64,000 bases of DNA from SAR202 cluster bacterium (lineage in GTDB: Bacteria > Chloroflexota > Dehalococcoidia > Lucifugimonadales > UBA826). Both the position numbers and the translations under genes were made by a program. Positions 17,967-28,145 of the stretch are shown piece by piece. Location: positions 1 through 64,000 of the forward strand of contig JAKUTY010000005.1 in the NCBI GenBank assembly GCA_022447825.1. The letters are read 5' to 3'. A model generated the notes under the pieces. It did not search any database. It was not told where the DNA came from and saw only the letters and a list, made by a program, of their open reading frames with translations. How positions within the stretch are numbered: position 1 is the stretch's first letter; each line of letters starts with the position of its first letter.

Positions 17967-19184
17967 TTAAGGGCCGAATTTGTGAAGTTTTTCAGCGTGC
18001 GCGAGCACCAAAAGCATTAGATGTTCTGCAGAAATAGATCCTGCCGAACCTAATTGAGTGAATGAAGTTTCATTAAACTCGATTTCAGGCGTAGATTGGG
18101 ATATTTTAGAATTAATTAAAAATGGCACAGGGTGCCAGCTATGTGATGAAAGGTATGAAGGTGTAGAGTGGTCTCCGGCTACCACTAATACATCGGGGTT
18201 TAAATCAAGTATTTGAGGAATGAAGGAGTCGAATGTTTCCAAAGCCTGAACTTTGGCATTAAAGTTTCCGTCCTCCCCTGCACTGTCAGCAGGTTTATAG
18301 TGTACAAAGTAATAGTCATATAGATTTTTGTGAAAGTTTTCAGATAGTGTGGAAAATTCATCTGTAAATTCTTGACCACACTCTAGAACGTTCATTCCTA
18401 ATAATCCTGATACTCCTCTGTACATTGGGTAACCAGCAATACACGCTGCATTTAACTTATAGTTCTCACAGAAATCTGGAAGAGTTGGGGTGCTGGAGAA
18501 TCCTCTTAAAATTATTCCATTAGCTCGAGATTTTGCATTTTTCAATAGTTTAATTGCTTCTTGGGTAAACATGTTTACGGCTAAAGATGTACTGGATCCT
18601 TTATCTGATATTGGATTGGACTGAAGGATTTCAGAACCTTCTATTTGAGGGTCAGTTTCGGTAATTTCATGAGAGACCCCTTGTCCTTTGATAACTACTA
18701 CAAATCTGTAATCCATCACAGGGTAAACTTCAAAGTCAAAACCAGGAATTTCTATAGTATTCAATAGCTTAACTAATTCTTTGCATTCATTTGTACTTAG
18801 CCTGCCTGCTCTGCGGTCAGTAATTACACCTGACTGGTCAGTGAGGCAAAAGTTTCCACGAGCAGCTACGTCCTTACCATCTATTTGGGCATTAATTCCA
18901 AGTCCCTCTAAAACGCCTCTTCCCAATAAGTACTTAACAGGGTTATAGCCAAACAATGCCATATGACCCGGACCGCTCCCAGGTGTAATTCCAGGTAATA
19001 CAGGTGTAGAAACACCACATGTACTTATTTTAGATAGCTTATCTAAGTTTGGAAGATTTGCCACTTCTAATTCGGATAAGCCTGTTTGCGGGTTTTTCAT
19101 TCCTCCTAATCCATCTGCAACTAACATAATGATTTTAGAGGATGTTTTTCTCGTAATTGATTGTATGTATGGAAAATCTATCAT
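17967..19184 (-). CDS. apgM: 2,3-bisphosphoglycerate-independent phosphoglycerate mutase, archaeal type
   Basis: 405 residues. It interconverts 3- and 2-phosphoglycerate. The alkaline-phosphatase-like metal site begins MLVADGLGGM near 20-29, and the catalytic Ser region is GSGPGHMALFGY near 68-79. The archaeal-type family pattern GRGVLEGLGI and RGNFCLTD follows, with the C-terminal metal ligands in VAGDHSTPS. Length fits ApgM (about 400), not the 510-residue GpmI. It lies 1 base after pgk. Confidence 0.93.
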   Translation of the reverse strand: MIDFPYIQSITRKTSSKIIMLVADGLGGMKNPQTGLSELEVANLPNLDKLSKISTCGVSTPVLPGITPGSGPGHMALFGYNPVKYLLGRGVLEGLGINAQIDGKDVAARGNFCLTDQSGVITDRRAGRLSTNECKELVKLLNTIEIPGFDFEVYPVMDYRFVVVIKGQGVSHEITETDPQIEGSEILQSNPISDKGSSTSLAVNMFTQEAIKLLKNAKSRANGIILRGFSSTPTLPDFCENYKLNAACIAGYPMYRGVSGLLGMNVLECGQEFTDEFSTLSENFHKNLYDYYFVHYKPADSAGEDGNFNAKVQALETFDSFIPQILDLNPDVLVVAGDHSTPSYLSSHSWHPVPFLINSKISQSTPEIEFNETSFTQLGSAGSISAEHLMLLVLAHAEKLHKFGP

Positions 19185-19185
19185 T

Positions 19186-20382
19186 TTATATATCTTCTAA
19201 TACAGCTATACCTGGCAGCTGTTTTCCTTCTAAAAATTCTAATGATGCTCCACCACCTGTTGAGATATGATTAATGTTATCTTGAACTTGAAAGTGTATG
19301 GATGCATCAACTGTTGATCCACCACCTATTATAGATTTAGCAGAACTTCTAGCAACTGATTTAGCAATTTGCTTGGTTCCGTTACTAAAACTTTCCCATT
19401 CATAAATTCCCATTGGTCCATTCCATAATATTGTTGAGCTATTTTCAATAATTGATTCGTAATGTGAGATTGTTTTGGGGCCTATATCTAATATCATTTC
19501 ATCTGTACAGATATCTTTGATCGAACAAGTGCGATATTGAGTATGCTCATTAAAATCTTTTCCTACAATGACGTCTTGAGGAAAACATAGATGATTTGAA
19601 TTGTCAATTTTATCTTTATAAATCATTTGTGAGCATAAATCGATTAAATCAGGCTCTACAATTGATTTGCCTACTTCAACATTCTGGCTGAGCAGAAACG
19701 TAGCAGCCATTCCTCCTCCTAAGAGAATATTATCCGATTTAGGTAGAATGTTTTCGATTACTTTGATTTTATCTGAAACTTTAGCACCACCTAAAATTGC
19801 AGTAAAAGGAGTTTTCGGGTTATCCGTAATACTTGATAATTCTTTAATTTCTTTTTCCAGTAATAATCCAGCAACAGACGGTACAAATTGAGGGATTCCT
19901 GATATGGATGCATGAGATCTATGGCTTGCACCAAAAGCATCATTTACATATACATCACATAAAGACGATAGAAGTCTAGAGAATTCAGTACTGTTTTCTT
20001 CTTCTTCTTTGTGAAACCTAAGGTTTTCAAGCATCAAAATATTATTTTGTGACATTTCTGAAATTCTATTAAAAATCGAAGAATCAATCGGGTATGTGAT
20101 AAATCCTACTTCTTTTTCTAAAATTCCAGACAATATTTGGCGAATTGGATCTAATGAAAGTTCTTTATGATATTCTCCTTTCGGCCTACCAAAATGAGAG
20201 CAAATTATGACTTTGCAGTTATTTTTTAATAAAAATTTTATTGTTGGAATTGTTGAAATTATCCTTGTTAAATCCAAAACCTCTCCACTAATGGGGTCAA
20301 ATGGTAAGTTGTAATCAACTCTAAGCAATACGGTTTTTTTTTCAAGATTAATATTTTGAATAGATTTTTTTGAAATAGTCAT
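19186..20382 (-). CDS. pgk: phosphoglycerate kinase
   Basis: 398 residues from the ATG at 20382, which overlaps the stop of the upstream polyprenyl synthase remnant (TAATG). A TTG four codons earlier is possible but less likely. The N-terminal domain shows LLRVDYNLP, CSHFGRPKGE near 65 and LENLRFHKEEE near 120. The C-terminal domain shows LGGAKVSDKI, WNGPMGIYEW and IIGGGSTVDA. These are the substrate and nucleotide sites of Pgk. The enzyme makes ATP from 1,3-bisphosphoglycerate. Translation may depend on the interrupted gene ahead of it through the TAATG overlap. Confidence 0.96.
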   Translation of the reverse strand: MTISKKSIQNINLEKKTVLLRVDYNLPFDPISGEVLDLTRIISTIPTIKFLLKNNCKVIICSHFGRPKGEYHKELSLDPIRQILSGILEKEVGFITYPIDSSIFNRISEMSQNNILMLENLRFHKEEEENSTEFSRLLSSLCDVYVNDAFGASHRSHASISGIPQFVPSVAGLLLEKEIKELSSITDNPKTPFTAILGGAKVSDKIKVIENILPKSDNILLGGGMAATFLLSQNVEVGKSIVEPDLIDLCSQMIYKDKIDNSNHLCFPQDVIVGKDFNEHTQYRTCSIKDICTDEMILDIGPKTISHYESIIENSSTILWNGPMGIYEWESFSNGTKQIAKSVARSSAKSIIGGGSTVDASIHFQVQDNINHISTGGGASLEFLEGKQLPGIAVLEDI

Positions 20383-21356
20383 TATTTCAGGCAATCCTGT
20401 AGTAATTTATTAAATGAATCCGATCCTGTGATTTCTTGGATTTCACTGTAAGCATCTTTTTGTAAAATTTTTATTAAATTTTCTGATTCTTCTTTTGTGC
20501 CTAAATCAGAGATTATTGTTCGAACTTTTTCTAAATCATTTTTCTCTAATACTCTTTTGAAATACACTTCTCCGATCAGCCTTTTTTGTTTAGGTTCACC
20601 TTTTTCTATATCTGACAAAACGTGGAACAATTTTTTTTTGTTGAGGAAATCTATTGGTTGGCTTTCGTCATCTGACCATAATTGGTTGATATCAGATTGA
20701 ATATTCATAGCGAGTCCTAATGACTGCCCAGCTGTAAAAAGATTTTGTTGTTTTTCAGGACTCATTTCGCTGAGACAAGCCCCAATTGCTAGGCATAAAC
20801 CGATGATAGAGCCTGATTTATCTTTAGACATAGAGATATATTCATCAGTAGATGAGTTTAGCCCTTCTTGCATCTCTAAGTCGCTAAATCGGCCTTCCAG
20901 AGACTTTAAACATGCAAAGTCTAGCCATGAGACACACTCAGAAGTGATGTGATTAGAAAAATTATTTGATGAGAGCTCTAACTAAGTAACTCTGGCAAGT
21001 GAATGCATTGCGTCTCCTGCATTAATTGCTTGAGCTGGTCCCCATACCCACCATACAGCATCGTTTGAACCGTTTTGGGGGTTCCCTGACTCAATATCGT
21101 CATGGATCTCAAGAAATGCATTAATCATTTCTAATGTTAATGCAGCAGGTAGAATTTTTTCATTTTTTAATTCAACACTGTAGCAAAAAGATTTTAGGAT
21201 TTGGGCGTACATACGCTTTTTTGTTACTGAGTTTTGTTCGTGAAGACCAAAATGGTAAGACATCATGTCGTAAAGGGGCAATTTTTTGGAGTCAAAGAAT
21301 GATTTGAGAGATTCATTGATTTCATTCTCAAAGTTTAACAATCTATCGTTAATCAA
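20382..21356 (-). pseudogene. polyprenyl synthetase family gene interrupted by an in-frame TAG
   Basis: The frame runs 324 codons from a TTG overlapping the tsaC stop. Codon 125 is TAG (20984-20982). Upstream, ALTLEMINAFLEIHDDIESG and WVWGPAQAINAGDAMHSLARV match the first aspartate-rich half of a short-chain prenyl diphosphate synthase. Downstream, the same frame continues through SKDKSGSIIGLCLAIGA to the second Asp region, which reads QSDINQLWSDD and not the usual DDxxD. The arginine pair that normally follows the first motif is also missing. Stop plus altered motifs suggest decay. Separate translation of the second half from an ATG at 20873 has no good ribosome site. Confidence 0.78.
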
Positions 21357-22009
21357 CTTTTATCCTCATTGAGTGTGGACCTGATTTTTTCTGAAGAGAC
21401 GGCTCCTTCTCTCAATATATTGTGAGGTATAGTAGTAAAATCAACAATAGTTGAAGCTAAATCAGAATCTAAATTTCCTCCATCGATGTACAAATCCGGA
21501 TGAAAATTTTGAAATTGAACTGTAGCTTCTTGAATTGATCTCGCTGCTTTCTTCCCACTAATATTCGCACTAGTTCCGGTAATTGGAGATTTTGTTAATT
21601 TACATAGCTGTATTGGAACTTCATGATCAGGAATTCTGAAGCCTGCAGAGTCTAATCCTGAAACTGTAATTTCAGGTATTTTTTCTGACTTTTTAAGAAT
21701 TGCTGTTAGGGCACCCGGCCAAAATCGATTGGTAATTTTCTTAATGTCGTCAGAAATTTTTTGAGTGGTAAAATGTTCTAAATCTTCCGGTTTTTCGATG
21801 AAAATAGGTACTGGTGTATTTGGAGGTCTTTGCTTGATGTCAAAAATCTTTTTAACAGCATTTTCGTTAATTGCTATTGCTGCAAGGCCGTAAACAGTGT
21901 CAGTTGGTATACAAACAACTCCACCGTCCAAAAGAATGTTGGACGCAACCACTAAAGATTCTTGATTTATGGGGAGTATATATGGAATGCTCATATCTAT
22001 AATATTCAA
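21353..22009 (-). CDS. tsaC: threonylcarbamoyl-AMP synthase (Sua5/YciO/YrdC family)
   Basis: 218 residues, a YrdC-type domain without the C-terminal Sua5 extension. It makes threonylcarbamoyl-AMP from threonine, bicarbonate and ATP, the first step of t6A37 tRNA modification. Motifs: GGVVCIPTDTVYGLA near 29-43, KQRPPNTPVPIFI (the KRxxxxP site), WPGALTAIL, and SPITGTSANISG. The start at 22009 or a second ATG at 21994 is open. It is the first gene of the long minus-strand run down to hflX and is divergent from guaA. TsaE and TsaB are encoded at 57 kb. Confidence 0.92.
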   Translation of the reverse strand: MNIIDMSIPYILPINQESLVVASNILLDGGVVCIPTDTVYGLAAIAINENAVKKIFDIKQRPPNTPVPIFIEKPEDLEHFTTQKISDDIKKITNRFWPGALTAILKKSEKIPEITVSGLDSAGFRIPDHEVPIQLCKLTKSPITGTSANISGKKAARSIQEATVQFQNFHPDLYIDGGNLDSDLASTIVDFTTIPHNILREGAVSSEKIRSTLNEDKS

Positions 22010-22042
22010 TCGAGTATAACATTCGAGTTTTGAGGTGAAAAC

Positions 22043-23713
22043 TTGTCAAACAATGAAATGGGTCAGTCAAAATCTAACAATCGAGTGTCAGGTAGCGATG
22101 ACCTTGAAGTATCAGCATATTTAGAAATTTCCCAGGAGAAATCTTCTCAAAGTCAATTTTCAAGCATTACAGATGAATCTCAGCGTGATTCGATTTTAAT
22201 TATAGATTTTGGGTCTCAATACAGTCGTTTAATAGCTAGAAGAATTCGTGAAAGTAAAGTTTATTGCGAAATAATTTCGCATAAATCATCGTGGGATGAT
22301 ATTTCTAAATTGAATCCAAAAGGAGTGATTTTATCTGGAGGACCCTCAAGTGTTTATGATGAATCAGCTCCGTTATGTCCCTTATGGGTTTATGAGTCAG
22401 GACTCCCTATTTTAGGGATTTGTTACGGTATGCAAGTAATGGTTCATCAATTAGGAGGAACTGTTTCAAATTCTGCTAAAAGAGAATACGGCCATGCCAT
22501 TCTCCATCAAAATTCTACTCAAGAAAAACTTTTTAATGGTCTTGGTGCTTCAATGTCAGTGTGGATGAGTCATGGAGATAGAATTGATGCGCTACCTCCA
22601 GGGTTTGAGTCAAAAGCATTTACAGATAATTCTCCTATTGCAGTGATTGGAAATAATGCAAATTTATTTGGTATTCAATTTCATCCAGAGGTAGTTCACA
22701 CTCCACAGGGTAAAGAGATTTTAGAAAATTTCCTATTTCAAGTCTGTGAAATTTTACCAGACTGGACACCCGGTAATTTTGTTAATGAAACAGTAGAAAA
22801 AATAAGAGAACAGGTAGGTGACGGTAAAGTGATTTGTGCTTTATCGGGAGGTGTAGATTCTGCAGTAGCAGCTACGTTGGTTCATAAAGCTGTTGGAGAC
22901 CAACTTACATGTATTTTTGTTAATAATGGTCTGATGCGGAAAGAAGAACCAGAAAGAGTCCAAATCACCTTTGAAAAATACATGAAAGTAAATTTCATAT
23001 TTAGTGAATCTTCTGAAAGATTTATTAGAAAGTTGAAAGATGTGACAGACCCTGAAAGAAAAAGAAAAATAATTGGTGAAGAATTTATTAATGTTTTTGA
23101 CGAAGAGGCTAATAGATTAGGAGAGGTTGATTTTTTAACTCAAGGTACTTTGTATCCTGACGTAATTGAAAGTAGTGATAGCTCAGTTTCAGCAACAATT
23201 AAAACTCACCATAATGTGGGCGGTTTACCAGATCACATGAAACTTAAATTAATTGAACCCCTTAGATATTTGTTCAAAGATGAAGTAAGGCAAGTAGGCT
23301 TGGAATTAGGGTTATCTGAAGAGATGGTATTTAGGCAACCTTTTCCAGGTCCAGGATTAGCGATAAGAATTTTAGGCGAAGTTACAGAAGAAAAATTGGA
23401 CATTTTGAGAGCGGCTGATTGGATAGTAATGGATGAGATTAAGGCGAATAATTTATATCAGGAGTTATGGCAAACCTTTGCAGTTTTAACAGGTGCAAAA
23501 TCTGTAGGAGTTACGGGGGACTTTCGTACTTATGGACATGTAGTAGCTATCAGAGCAGTTACCAGTGATGACGCTATGACAGCAGATTGGGCACGACTTC
23601 CTTATGATGTACTCGCTAGAATTTCCAGTAGAATTGCTAATGAAGTAGATAACGTGAGTAGAGTAGTTTTTGATATCACTAGTAAGCCCCCGGGAACTAT
23701 TGAGTGGGAATAA
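22043..23713 (+). CDS. guaA: GMP synthase (glutamine-hydrolysing)
   Basis: 556 residues; it converts XMP to GMP. The GATase domain starts at residue 50 ([16 protein letters not shown]), with the nucleophile Cys in GICYGMQVM and His-Glu in FHPEV. The ATP-pyrophosphatase domain has [11 protein letters not shown], and the dimerisation domain ends in the family C-terminus KPPGTIEWE. The TTG start at 22043 has GAGGTG 5 bases ahead. About 48 Ser/Gln/Asn-rich residues precede the GATase domain, an unusual low-complexity extension. It is divergent from tsaC with 33 bases between. Confidence 0.96.
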   Translation: MSNNEMGQSKSNNRVSGSDDLEVSAYLEISQEKSSQSQFSSITDESQRDSILIIDFGSQYSRLIARRIRESKVYCEIISHKSSWDDISKLNPKGVILSGGPSSVYDESAPLCPLWVYESGLPILGICYGMQVMVHQLGGTVSNSAKREYGHAILHQNSTQEKLFNGLGASMSVWMSHGDRIDALPPGFESKAFTDNSPIAVIGNNANLFGIQFHPEVVHTPQGKEILENFLFQVCEILPDWTPGNFVNETVEKIREQVGDGKVICALSGGVDSAVAATLVHKAVGDQLTCIFVNNGLMRKEEPERVQITFEKYMKVNFIFSESSERFIRKLKDVTDPERKRKIIGEEFINVFDEEANRLGEVDFLTQGTLYPDVIESSDSSVSATIKTHHNVGGLPDHMKLKLIEPLRYLFKDEVRQVGLELGLSEEMVFRQPFPGPGLAIRILGEVTEEKLDILRAADWIVMDEIKANNLYQELWQTFAVLTGAKSVGVTGDFRTYGHVVAIRAVTSDDAMTADWARLPYDVLARISSRIANEVDNVSRVVFDITSKPPGTIEWE

Positions 23714-23743
23714 AGTTACACATTTTTTAATTCCCCTAAAACT

Positions 23744-23760
23744 AACCCTCAATAAGGGTT
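23744..23760 (+). terminator. weak hairpin after guaA
   Basis: AACCCT (23744-23749) pairs with AGGGTT (23755-23760) around a 5-base loop, 30 bases after the guaA stop. Only a single T follows on the plus strand, so it is at best a weak terminator. Confidence 0.25.
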
Positions 23761-23790
23761 TAAAGTTGATTTACATTGAGTGAGAGTGAG

Positions 23791-24222
23791 ATGATTCCAA
23801 AAATTACTTTTTTCAGTTTGTTGTTAATCGTGTTAATTGCTTGCCAACAAGAAATAGAAGAATCCGTGCAGGTAATGCAAAAAAGTTCAATTAATAAATA
23901 CAATTGGAATAGCAGATTGTTATTAATTAATATTGATAACACTGAAAATGAACTTTACCAGTCGTTATTAAAATTTCAGATTGAAAAATTTTGTGAATTT
24001 GAAGATAGAAAACTAATCGGAATCAAATTTGAAGATGGAATTAACAATGCTTATTTCACTCCTGATTTTATCTCTAATAAGTACGGTATGTGGTTAGTAG
24101 GATATGATGGAACGGTAAAAGGATTTTCTGAAGATCAGTCTTTTTTATATCAAATTTTTGATATCATCGATCAAATGCCCATGAGGCAAAATGAAATTCA
24201 AAATAATCCTTCAAAATGTTAA
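23791..24222 (+). CDS. DUF4174-type lipoprotein
   Basis: 143 residues from the ATG at 23791, with a GAGTGAG ribosome site. That start gives a clean lipoprotein signal with lipobox LIAC (Cys18); a TTG start at 23776 is less likely. The mature domain follows the thioredoxin-like DUF4174 pattern: WNSRLLLINIDNTENELYQS, an EDRKLIGIKF strand, GMWLVGYDGTVKGF, and the signature IDQMPMRQNEI at the C-terminus. No redox cysteine pair is present, as is usual for DUF4174. The role is unknown. It lies between guaA and the lldD-like gene. Confidence 0.8.
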   Translation: MIPKITFFSLLLIVLIACQQEIEESVQVMQKSSINKYNWNSRLLLINIDNTENELYQSLLKFQIEKFCEFEDRKLIGIKFEDGINNAYFTPDFISNKYGMWLVGYDGTVKGFSEDQSFLYQIFDIIDQMPMRQNEIQNNPSKC

Positions 24223-24241
24223 TAACTTATAAAGGATTCAA

Positions 24242-25396
24242 ATGTTTAATAGATTAAGTAATTGTCATAATTCCAGTGATTTTAGAAACTTAGCAAAAGA
24301 ACGGATTCCGTCAGCTATTTTTCACTATATAGATGGTGGTGCTGATGATGAAGCCACTTTAAGGCAAAATACTAAAGCTTATGAAAACTGTGATTTAGTC
24401 CCAAGTGTTTTAAAGGGTGTAGAAGATATAGACATGAGCGTTACAGTAATGGGTCAAAAGCTCAATTTACCATTATTTTTCTCCCCTACTGCATTACAAC
24501 GATTGTTTCATTACCAAGGAGAGAGAGCAGTTGGTAAAGTTGCAGAAAAATTAGGAACATTTTTTGGTATTTCATCTTTAGCAACTGTAAGTATTGAAGA
24601 GATAGCCAATAGTATTTCTTCTCCAAAAATGTTTCAGCTCTATATTCATAAAGATAAGGGATTAAACGATAGTATGATTGAAAAATGCATCGAGTATGAT
24701 TTTGATGCAATAGCTTTAACTGTTGACACTATAGTTGGTGGTAACAGAGAACGTGATTTTTATACTGGTTTCACATCTCCACCTAGATTGAATGTTGGAA
24801 GTTTTATAAGTTTTGCTACCCATCCTCGTTGGACTTTGAACTATTTGCTTAGAGAAGGATTTTCATTACCTCAATTACAAGATCACATCAAACAAGGGAC
24901 AGATATTACTATTTCAGTTGGTGAATACTTTAATTCAATGTTAGACCAGAATATGGATTGGGATACTGTTGCCGATATCAATAAAAAATGGGGCAGACCT
25001 TTGTGTTTAAAGGGCATTATGTCTGTAGAAGATGCTAAAAAAGCTGTAGATGTTGGAGCGTCCGCTATCATGGTTTCTAATCATGGGGGAAGACAGTTAG
25101 ATGGATCTAGATCTCCTTTTGACCAGTTATCAGAAATTGTTGATGCAGTTGGTGATAAAGTGGATGTGATTTGTGACGGAGGAATCCGAAGAGGGACTCA
25201 TGTTCTCAAAGCATTGTCAGTAGGTGCTAAAGCTTGCTCTGGAGGAAGAATGTATTTATACGCTCTTGCTGCTTCTGGAGAAAAAGGTGTTGAAAAAGCA
25301 ATGGGTTTGATGCAAGACGAAATCCAAAGAGGTATGAAATTGATGGGTGCAAAAACTGTACAAGATTTAACTCGCGAAAATATTCGATTTAGATAA
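24242..25396 (+). CDS. FMN-dependent alpha-hydroxy-acid dehydrogenase/oxidase (LldD-like)
   Basis: 384 residues, a single TIM barrel. It oxidises an L-2-hydroxy acid such as lactate or glycolate with FMN. The active-site Tyr is in [10 protein letters not shown] near 24, and the barrel shows [12 protein letters not shown] and [15 protein letters not shown]. The catalytic base His lies in [14 protein letters not shown] near 280, and the FMN phosphate loop is in [17 protein letters not shown]. Family resemblance is closest to L-lactate dehydrogenase (LldD), but the substrate cannot be fixed. The stop overlaps the purT ATG (TAATG), so this enzyme is cotranslated with a purine gene for no obvious metabolic reason. 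Confidence 0.9.
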   Translation: MFNRLSNCHNSSDFRNLAKERIPSAIFHYIDGGADDEATLRQNTKAYENCDLVPSVLKGVEDIDMSVTVMGQKLNLPLFFSPTALQRLFHYQGERAVGKVAEKLGTFFGISSLATVSIEEIANSISSPKMFQLYIHKDKGLNDSMIEKCIEYDFDAIALTVDTIVGGNRERDFYTGFTSPPRLNVGSFISFATHPRWTLNYLLREGFSLPQLQDHIKQGTDITISVGEYFNSMLDQNMDWDTVADINKKWGRPLCLKGIMSVEDAKKAVDVGASAIMVSNHGGRQLDGSRSPFDQLSEIVDAVGDKVDVICDGGIRRGTHVLKALSVGAKACSGGRMYLYALAASGEKGVEKAMGLMQDEIQRGMKLMGAKTVQDLTRENIRFR

Positions 25397-26577
25397 TGAC
25401 AATACTCGGAACTCCTTTTTCACAACATTCTACAAAAGTACTTATGCTTGGGTCTGGAGAATTAGGTAAAGAGGTTGTTATTGAATTCCAAAGACTAGGG
25501 GTTGAAGTTATTGCTGTCGACAGATACGCAAATGCGCCGGCCATGCAAGTTGCTCATAGAAACTATGTGATTAACATGCAAGATCCAGATGAATTGAAAA
25601 ATGTAATTTTTTCAGAAAAACCAGATTATATAGTTCCTGAAATTGAAGCTATTTCTACTAAAACACTAATAGATTTAGAATCTGAAGGATTTACAGTAAT
25701 ACCATCTGCTAATGCAACAAATTTAACTATGGATAGAGAAGGAATTCGAAAACTTGCTGCAGAAAATCTCAAAGTACCAACATCAGATTTTTTATTTGCT
25801 GAAAATTTCAATGAATTTCAATCTTCTATAGAACGTATAGGGCTTCCTTGCGTAGTTAAACCAGTTATGTCTAGTTCTGGAAAAGGTCAATCATTAGTTA
25901 AAAATGATTCAGAAATTCAAAATGCTTGGGAGTATGCTATTGCTGGATCAAGGGGTGAATCAAGTAAGGTGATTGTAGAAAGTTTTATTGATTTTGACTA
26001 TGAAATCACACTTTTGACTATTCAAACTACTAATGACTGCTTATTTTGTGAACCCATTGGTCATAGACAGGAAAATGGAGATTATCAAGAATCTTGGCAA
26101 CCTCAAGAGATGACTATAAAAGCACTTAATGAAGCAAAAAATATTGCTCAGTTAGTGACTTCAGCATTAGGAGGTAACGGGTTATTTGGAGTTGAATTTT
26201 TTGTTAAAAATGATGAGGTTTTTTTTAGTGAATTAAGTCCTCGCCCTCATGACACTGGAATGGTAACTTTGATTAGTCAGGATTTAAGTGAATTTGCATT
26301 ACACGTGAGAGCTATTTTAGGACTGCCGATTTCTAACATAAATTTTAGAGGACCAGCTGCATCATCTGTAGTTTTGGTGAGTGGATCATCTGAAAATGTT
26401 CGATTTGAAATTTCCAGTGATGGCCTTAGTGAACCAGATACTCAATTACGCCTTTTTGGTAAACCGTCGGTTAATGGAGAACGACGAATGGGAGTGGCCT
26501 TAGCCCTAGGAGACAATGTTGAAATGGCTAAACTAAAAGCAAATAAAGTATCTAATTCTATAAAGCCGGTTTTATGA
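25396..26577 (+). CDS. purT: formate-dependent phosphoribosylglycinamide formyltransferase PurT
   Basis: 393 residues, an ATP-grasp enzyme that formylates GAR using formate and ATP. The N-terminal domain carries [28 protein letters not shown]; the central part has [16 protein letters not shown] (ATP-binding loop); the C-terminal half has GLFGVEFFV and [15 protein letters not shown]. These are diagnostic of PurT over PurK. It shares overlaps with the genes on both sides (TAATG before, ATGA after). Using PurT implies a folate-independent third step of purine synthesis. Confidence 0.95.
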   Translation: MTILGTPFSQHSTKVLMLGSGELGKEVVIEFQRLGVEVIAVDRYANAPAMQVAHRNYVINMQDPDELKNVIFSEKPDYIVPEIEAISTKTLIDLESEGFTVIPSANATNLTMDREGIRKLAAENLKVPTSDFLFAENFNEFQSSIERIGLPCVVKPVMSSSGKGQSLVKNDSEIQNAWEYAIAGSRGESSKVIVESFIDFDYEITLLTIQTTNDCLFCEPIGHRQENGDYQESWQPQEMTIKALNEAKNIAQLVTSALGGNGLFGVEFFVKNDEVFFSELSPRPHDTGMVTLISQDLSEFALHVRAILGLPISNINFRGPAASSVVLVSGSSENVRFEISSDGLSEPDTQLRLFGKPSVNGERRMGVALALGDNVEMAKLKANKVSNSIKPVL

Positions 26578-26873
26578 TTGATGAAATAACAAAAATTTCA
26601 TATGGAACGCAGTTTCAACAGAAAGTTTGGCAAGAGTTAATCAAAATTCCTTTTGGTAGTGTTATGACATATAAACAGATCGCTAACTTAATCGGTACTC
26701 CCCTCGCTTCTCGTGCAGTTGCAAATGCCTGTGCTAAAAACCCCTACCCCATTATCATTCCTTGCCATAGAGTTATTCGTTCTAATGGAGACATTGGTGG
26801 TTATAGTGGTACAGGGGGAATAAATAAAAAAAGGAAGTTACTCAATTTTGAATTTGGGTATGAAAAATTTTAA
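26574..26873 (+). CDS. methylated-DNA-protein cysteine methyltransferase (C-terminal domain only)
   Basis: 99 residues. The whole protein is the DNA-binding and active-site domain: [52 protein letters not shown] with the acceptor Cys in PCHR, and a helix ending GGYSGTGG. The usual N-terminal domain is absent, as in the shortest Ogt/MGMT forms. The acceptor Cys is kept, which argues for O6-alkylguanine repair and against an alkyltransferase-like protein. The ATG overlaps the purT stop (ATGA), and purD follows 4 bases later. Confidence 0.92.
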   Translation: MIDEITKISYGTQFQQKVWQELIKIPFGSVMTYKQIANLIGTPLASRAVANACAKNPYPIIIPCHRVIRSNGDIGGYSGTGGINKKRKLLNFEFGYEKF

Positions 26874-26877
26874 TGAT

Positions 26878-28137
26878 ATGAAAGTTTTACTTGTAGGGAA
26901 TGGCGGTAGAGAAAGTGCTTTGGCATGGAAAATTGCTCAAAGCCCTAAACTGTCACATTTATACATATCTCCTGGTAATGCTGGAACTCAGCAATTTGGA
27001 TTAAATTTGAATTACAGAGATTCTGAAATTGAAAAATTATTAGAGTTTGCAATTAACAATCAGATTGATTTAACTGTTGTGGGCCCTGAGGTTCCACTTG
27101 ATTTAGGAATTGTAGATTTATTCAAAGAAAATGGGCTCAAAATATTTGGCCCATCACAAATTTGTGCTCAAATTGAATCAAGTAAATCTTTTGCTAAGCA
27201 AATAATGCAAAAAAGAAATATTCCTACTGCAGATTCTAAGTTATTTACAAACCCTAAAGAAGCATATGAGTATGTAGAAGATTTTTCAGGTCCATTGGTA
27301 GTGAAAGCTGATGGATTGGCAGCAGGTAAAGGTGTGTTTGTATGTGCAAATAAATCTGAATCTAAAAATGCAATAAATGAATTAATGGAACAGAAAACAT
27401 TTGGTTCTTCTGGGGAATCAATATTAATTGAACAATTATTAACAGGCTGGGAAGCTAGTGCTTTCGTGTTTTGTGATGGTAATTCATTTTCTTCTTTAAT
27501 TGCAGCCTGTGATCATAAGCGGATTGGCGAAGGCGACACAGGTCCTAATACTGGAGGAATGGGTGCATTTTCACCTCCAGCTAATTGGGATGAACAAATA
27601 GAACAAGATGTGTTAGAAAATATTGTTACTCCGATGATTGAAGAAATGAAAATAAATTATGTTCCATATGTCGGAGTTCTTTTTATAGGATTGATGATTA
27701 ATGAAGAAGGTCCAAAAGTGATTGAATTTAATTGCAGACTTGGAGATCCTGAATCTCAGGTGATTTTGCCATTAATGAAATCAGATATTATTGATGTCAT
27801 GCTGTCATGTATCAATGGTGATATTCAAAAAAATAATGTCCAGTGGAGTTCAAAATCATCAGTGGGAGTTGTAATGGCTTCGGGGGGATATCCAAAAGAC
27901 TATGATGTGGGATTTGCAATTAAAGGATTAGACACTACTGATAATTTAGTTAATATATTTTATGCTGGTGCAGAATTGGACCACATGGGTAATACAATTA
28001 CTTCAGGAGGACGAGTACTAACTGTTAATTCTGTTGCAGATACTATGAGTCTAGCTATTAAAAAATGTTACGAGAATTTAGACCGAATTCAATTCGAGGA
28101 TTCTTACTACAGAAAAGATATAGGAACAAATATTTAG
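26878..28137 (+). CDS. purD: phosphoribosylamine-glycine ligase PurD
   Basis: 419 residues from the ATG at 26878, chosen because PurD proteins normally begin at MKVLLVGNGGRES. In-frame ATG and TTG codons upstream overlap the preceding gene. This ATP-grasp enzyme joins glycine to phosphoribosylamine. It shows DLTVVGPEVPLDLGI, GPLVVKADGLAAGKGV (the ATP loop), DHKRIGEGDTGPNTGGMG, and EFNCRLGDPESQV. The gene order purD-purB-purC-purS follows without gaps. Confidence 0.95.
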   Translation: MKVLLVGNGGRESALAWKIAQSPKLSHLYISPGNAGTQQFGLNLNYRDSEIEKLLEFAINNQIDLTVVGPEVPLDLGIVDLFKENGLKIFGPSQICAQIESSKSFAKQIMQKRNIPTADSKLFTNPKEAYEYVEDFSGPLVVKADGLAAGKGVFVCANKSESKNAINELMEQKTFGSSGESILIEQLLTGWEASAFVFCDGNSFSSLIAACDHKRIGEGDTGPNTGGMGAFSPPANWDEQIEQDVLENIVTPMIEEMKINYVPYVGVLFIGLMINEEGPKVIEFNCRLGDPESQVILPLMKSDIIDVMLSCINGDIQKNNVQWSSKSSVGVVMASGGYPKDYDVGFAIKGLDTTDNLVNIFYAGAELDHMGNTITSGGRVLTVNSVADTMSLAIKKCYENLDRIQFEDSYYRKDIGTNI

Positions 28138-28145
28138 GATTACTA

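Noticed and set aside
20873-20900. Independent start for the second half of the polyprenyl synthase
   Set aside because: The ATG at 20873 has no spaced Shine-Dalgarno sequence, and family sequence continues upstream of it in the same frame to the TAG.
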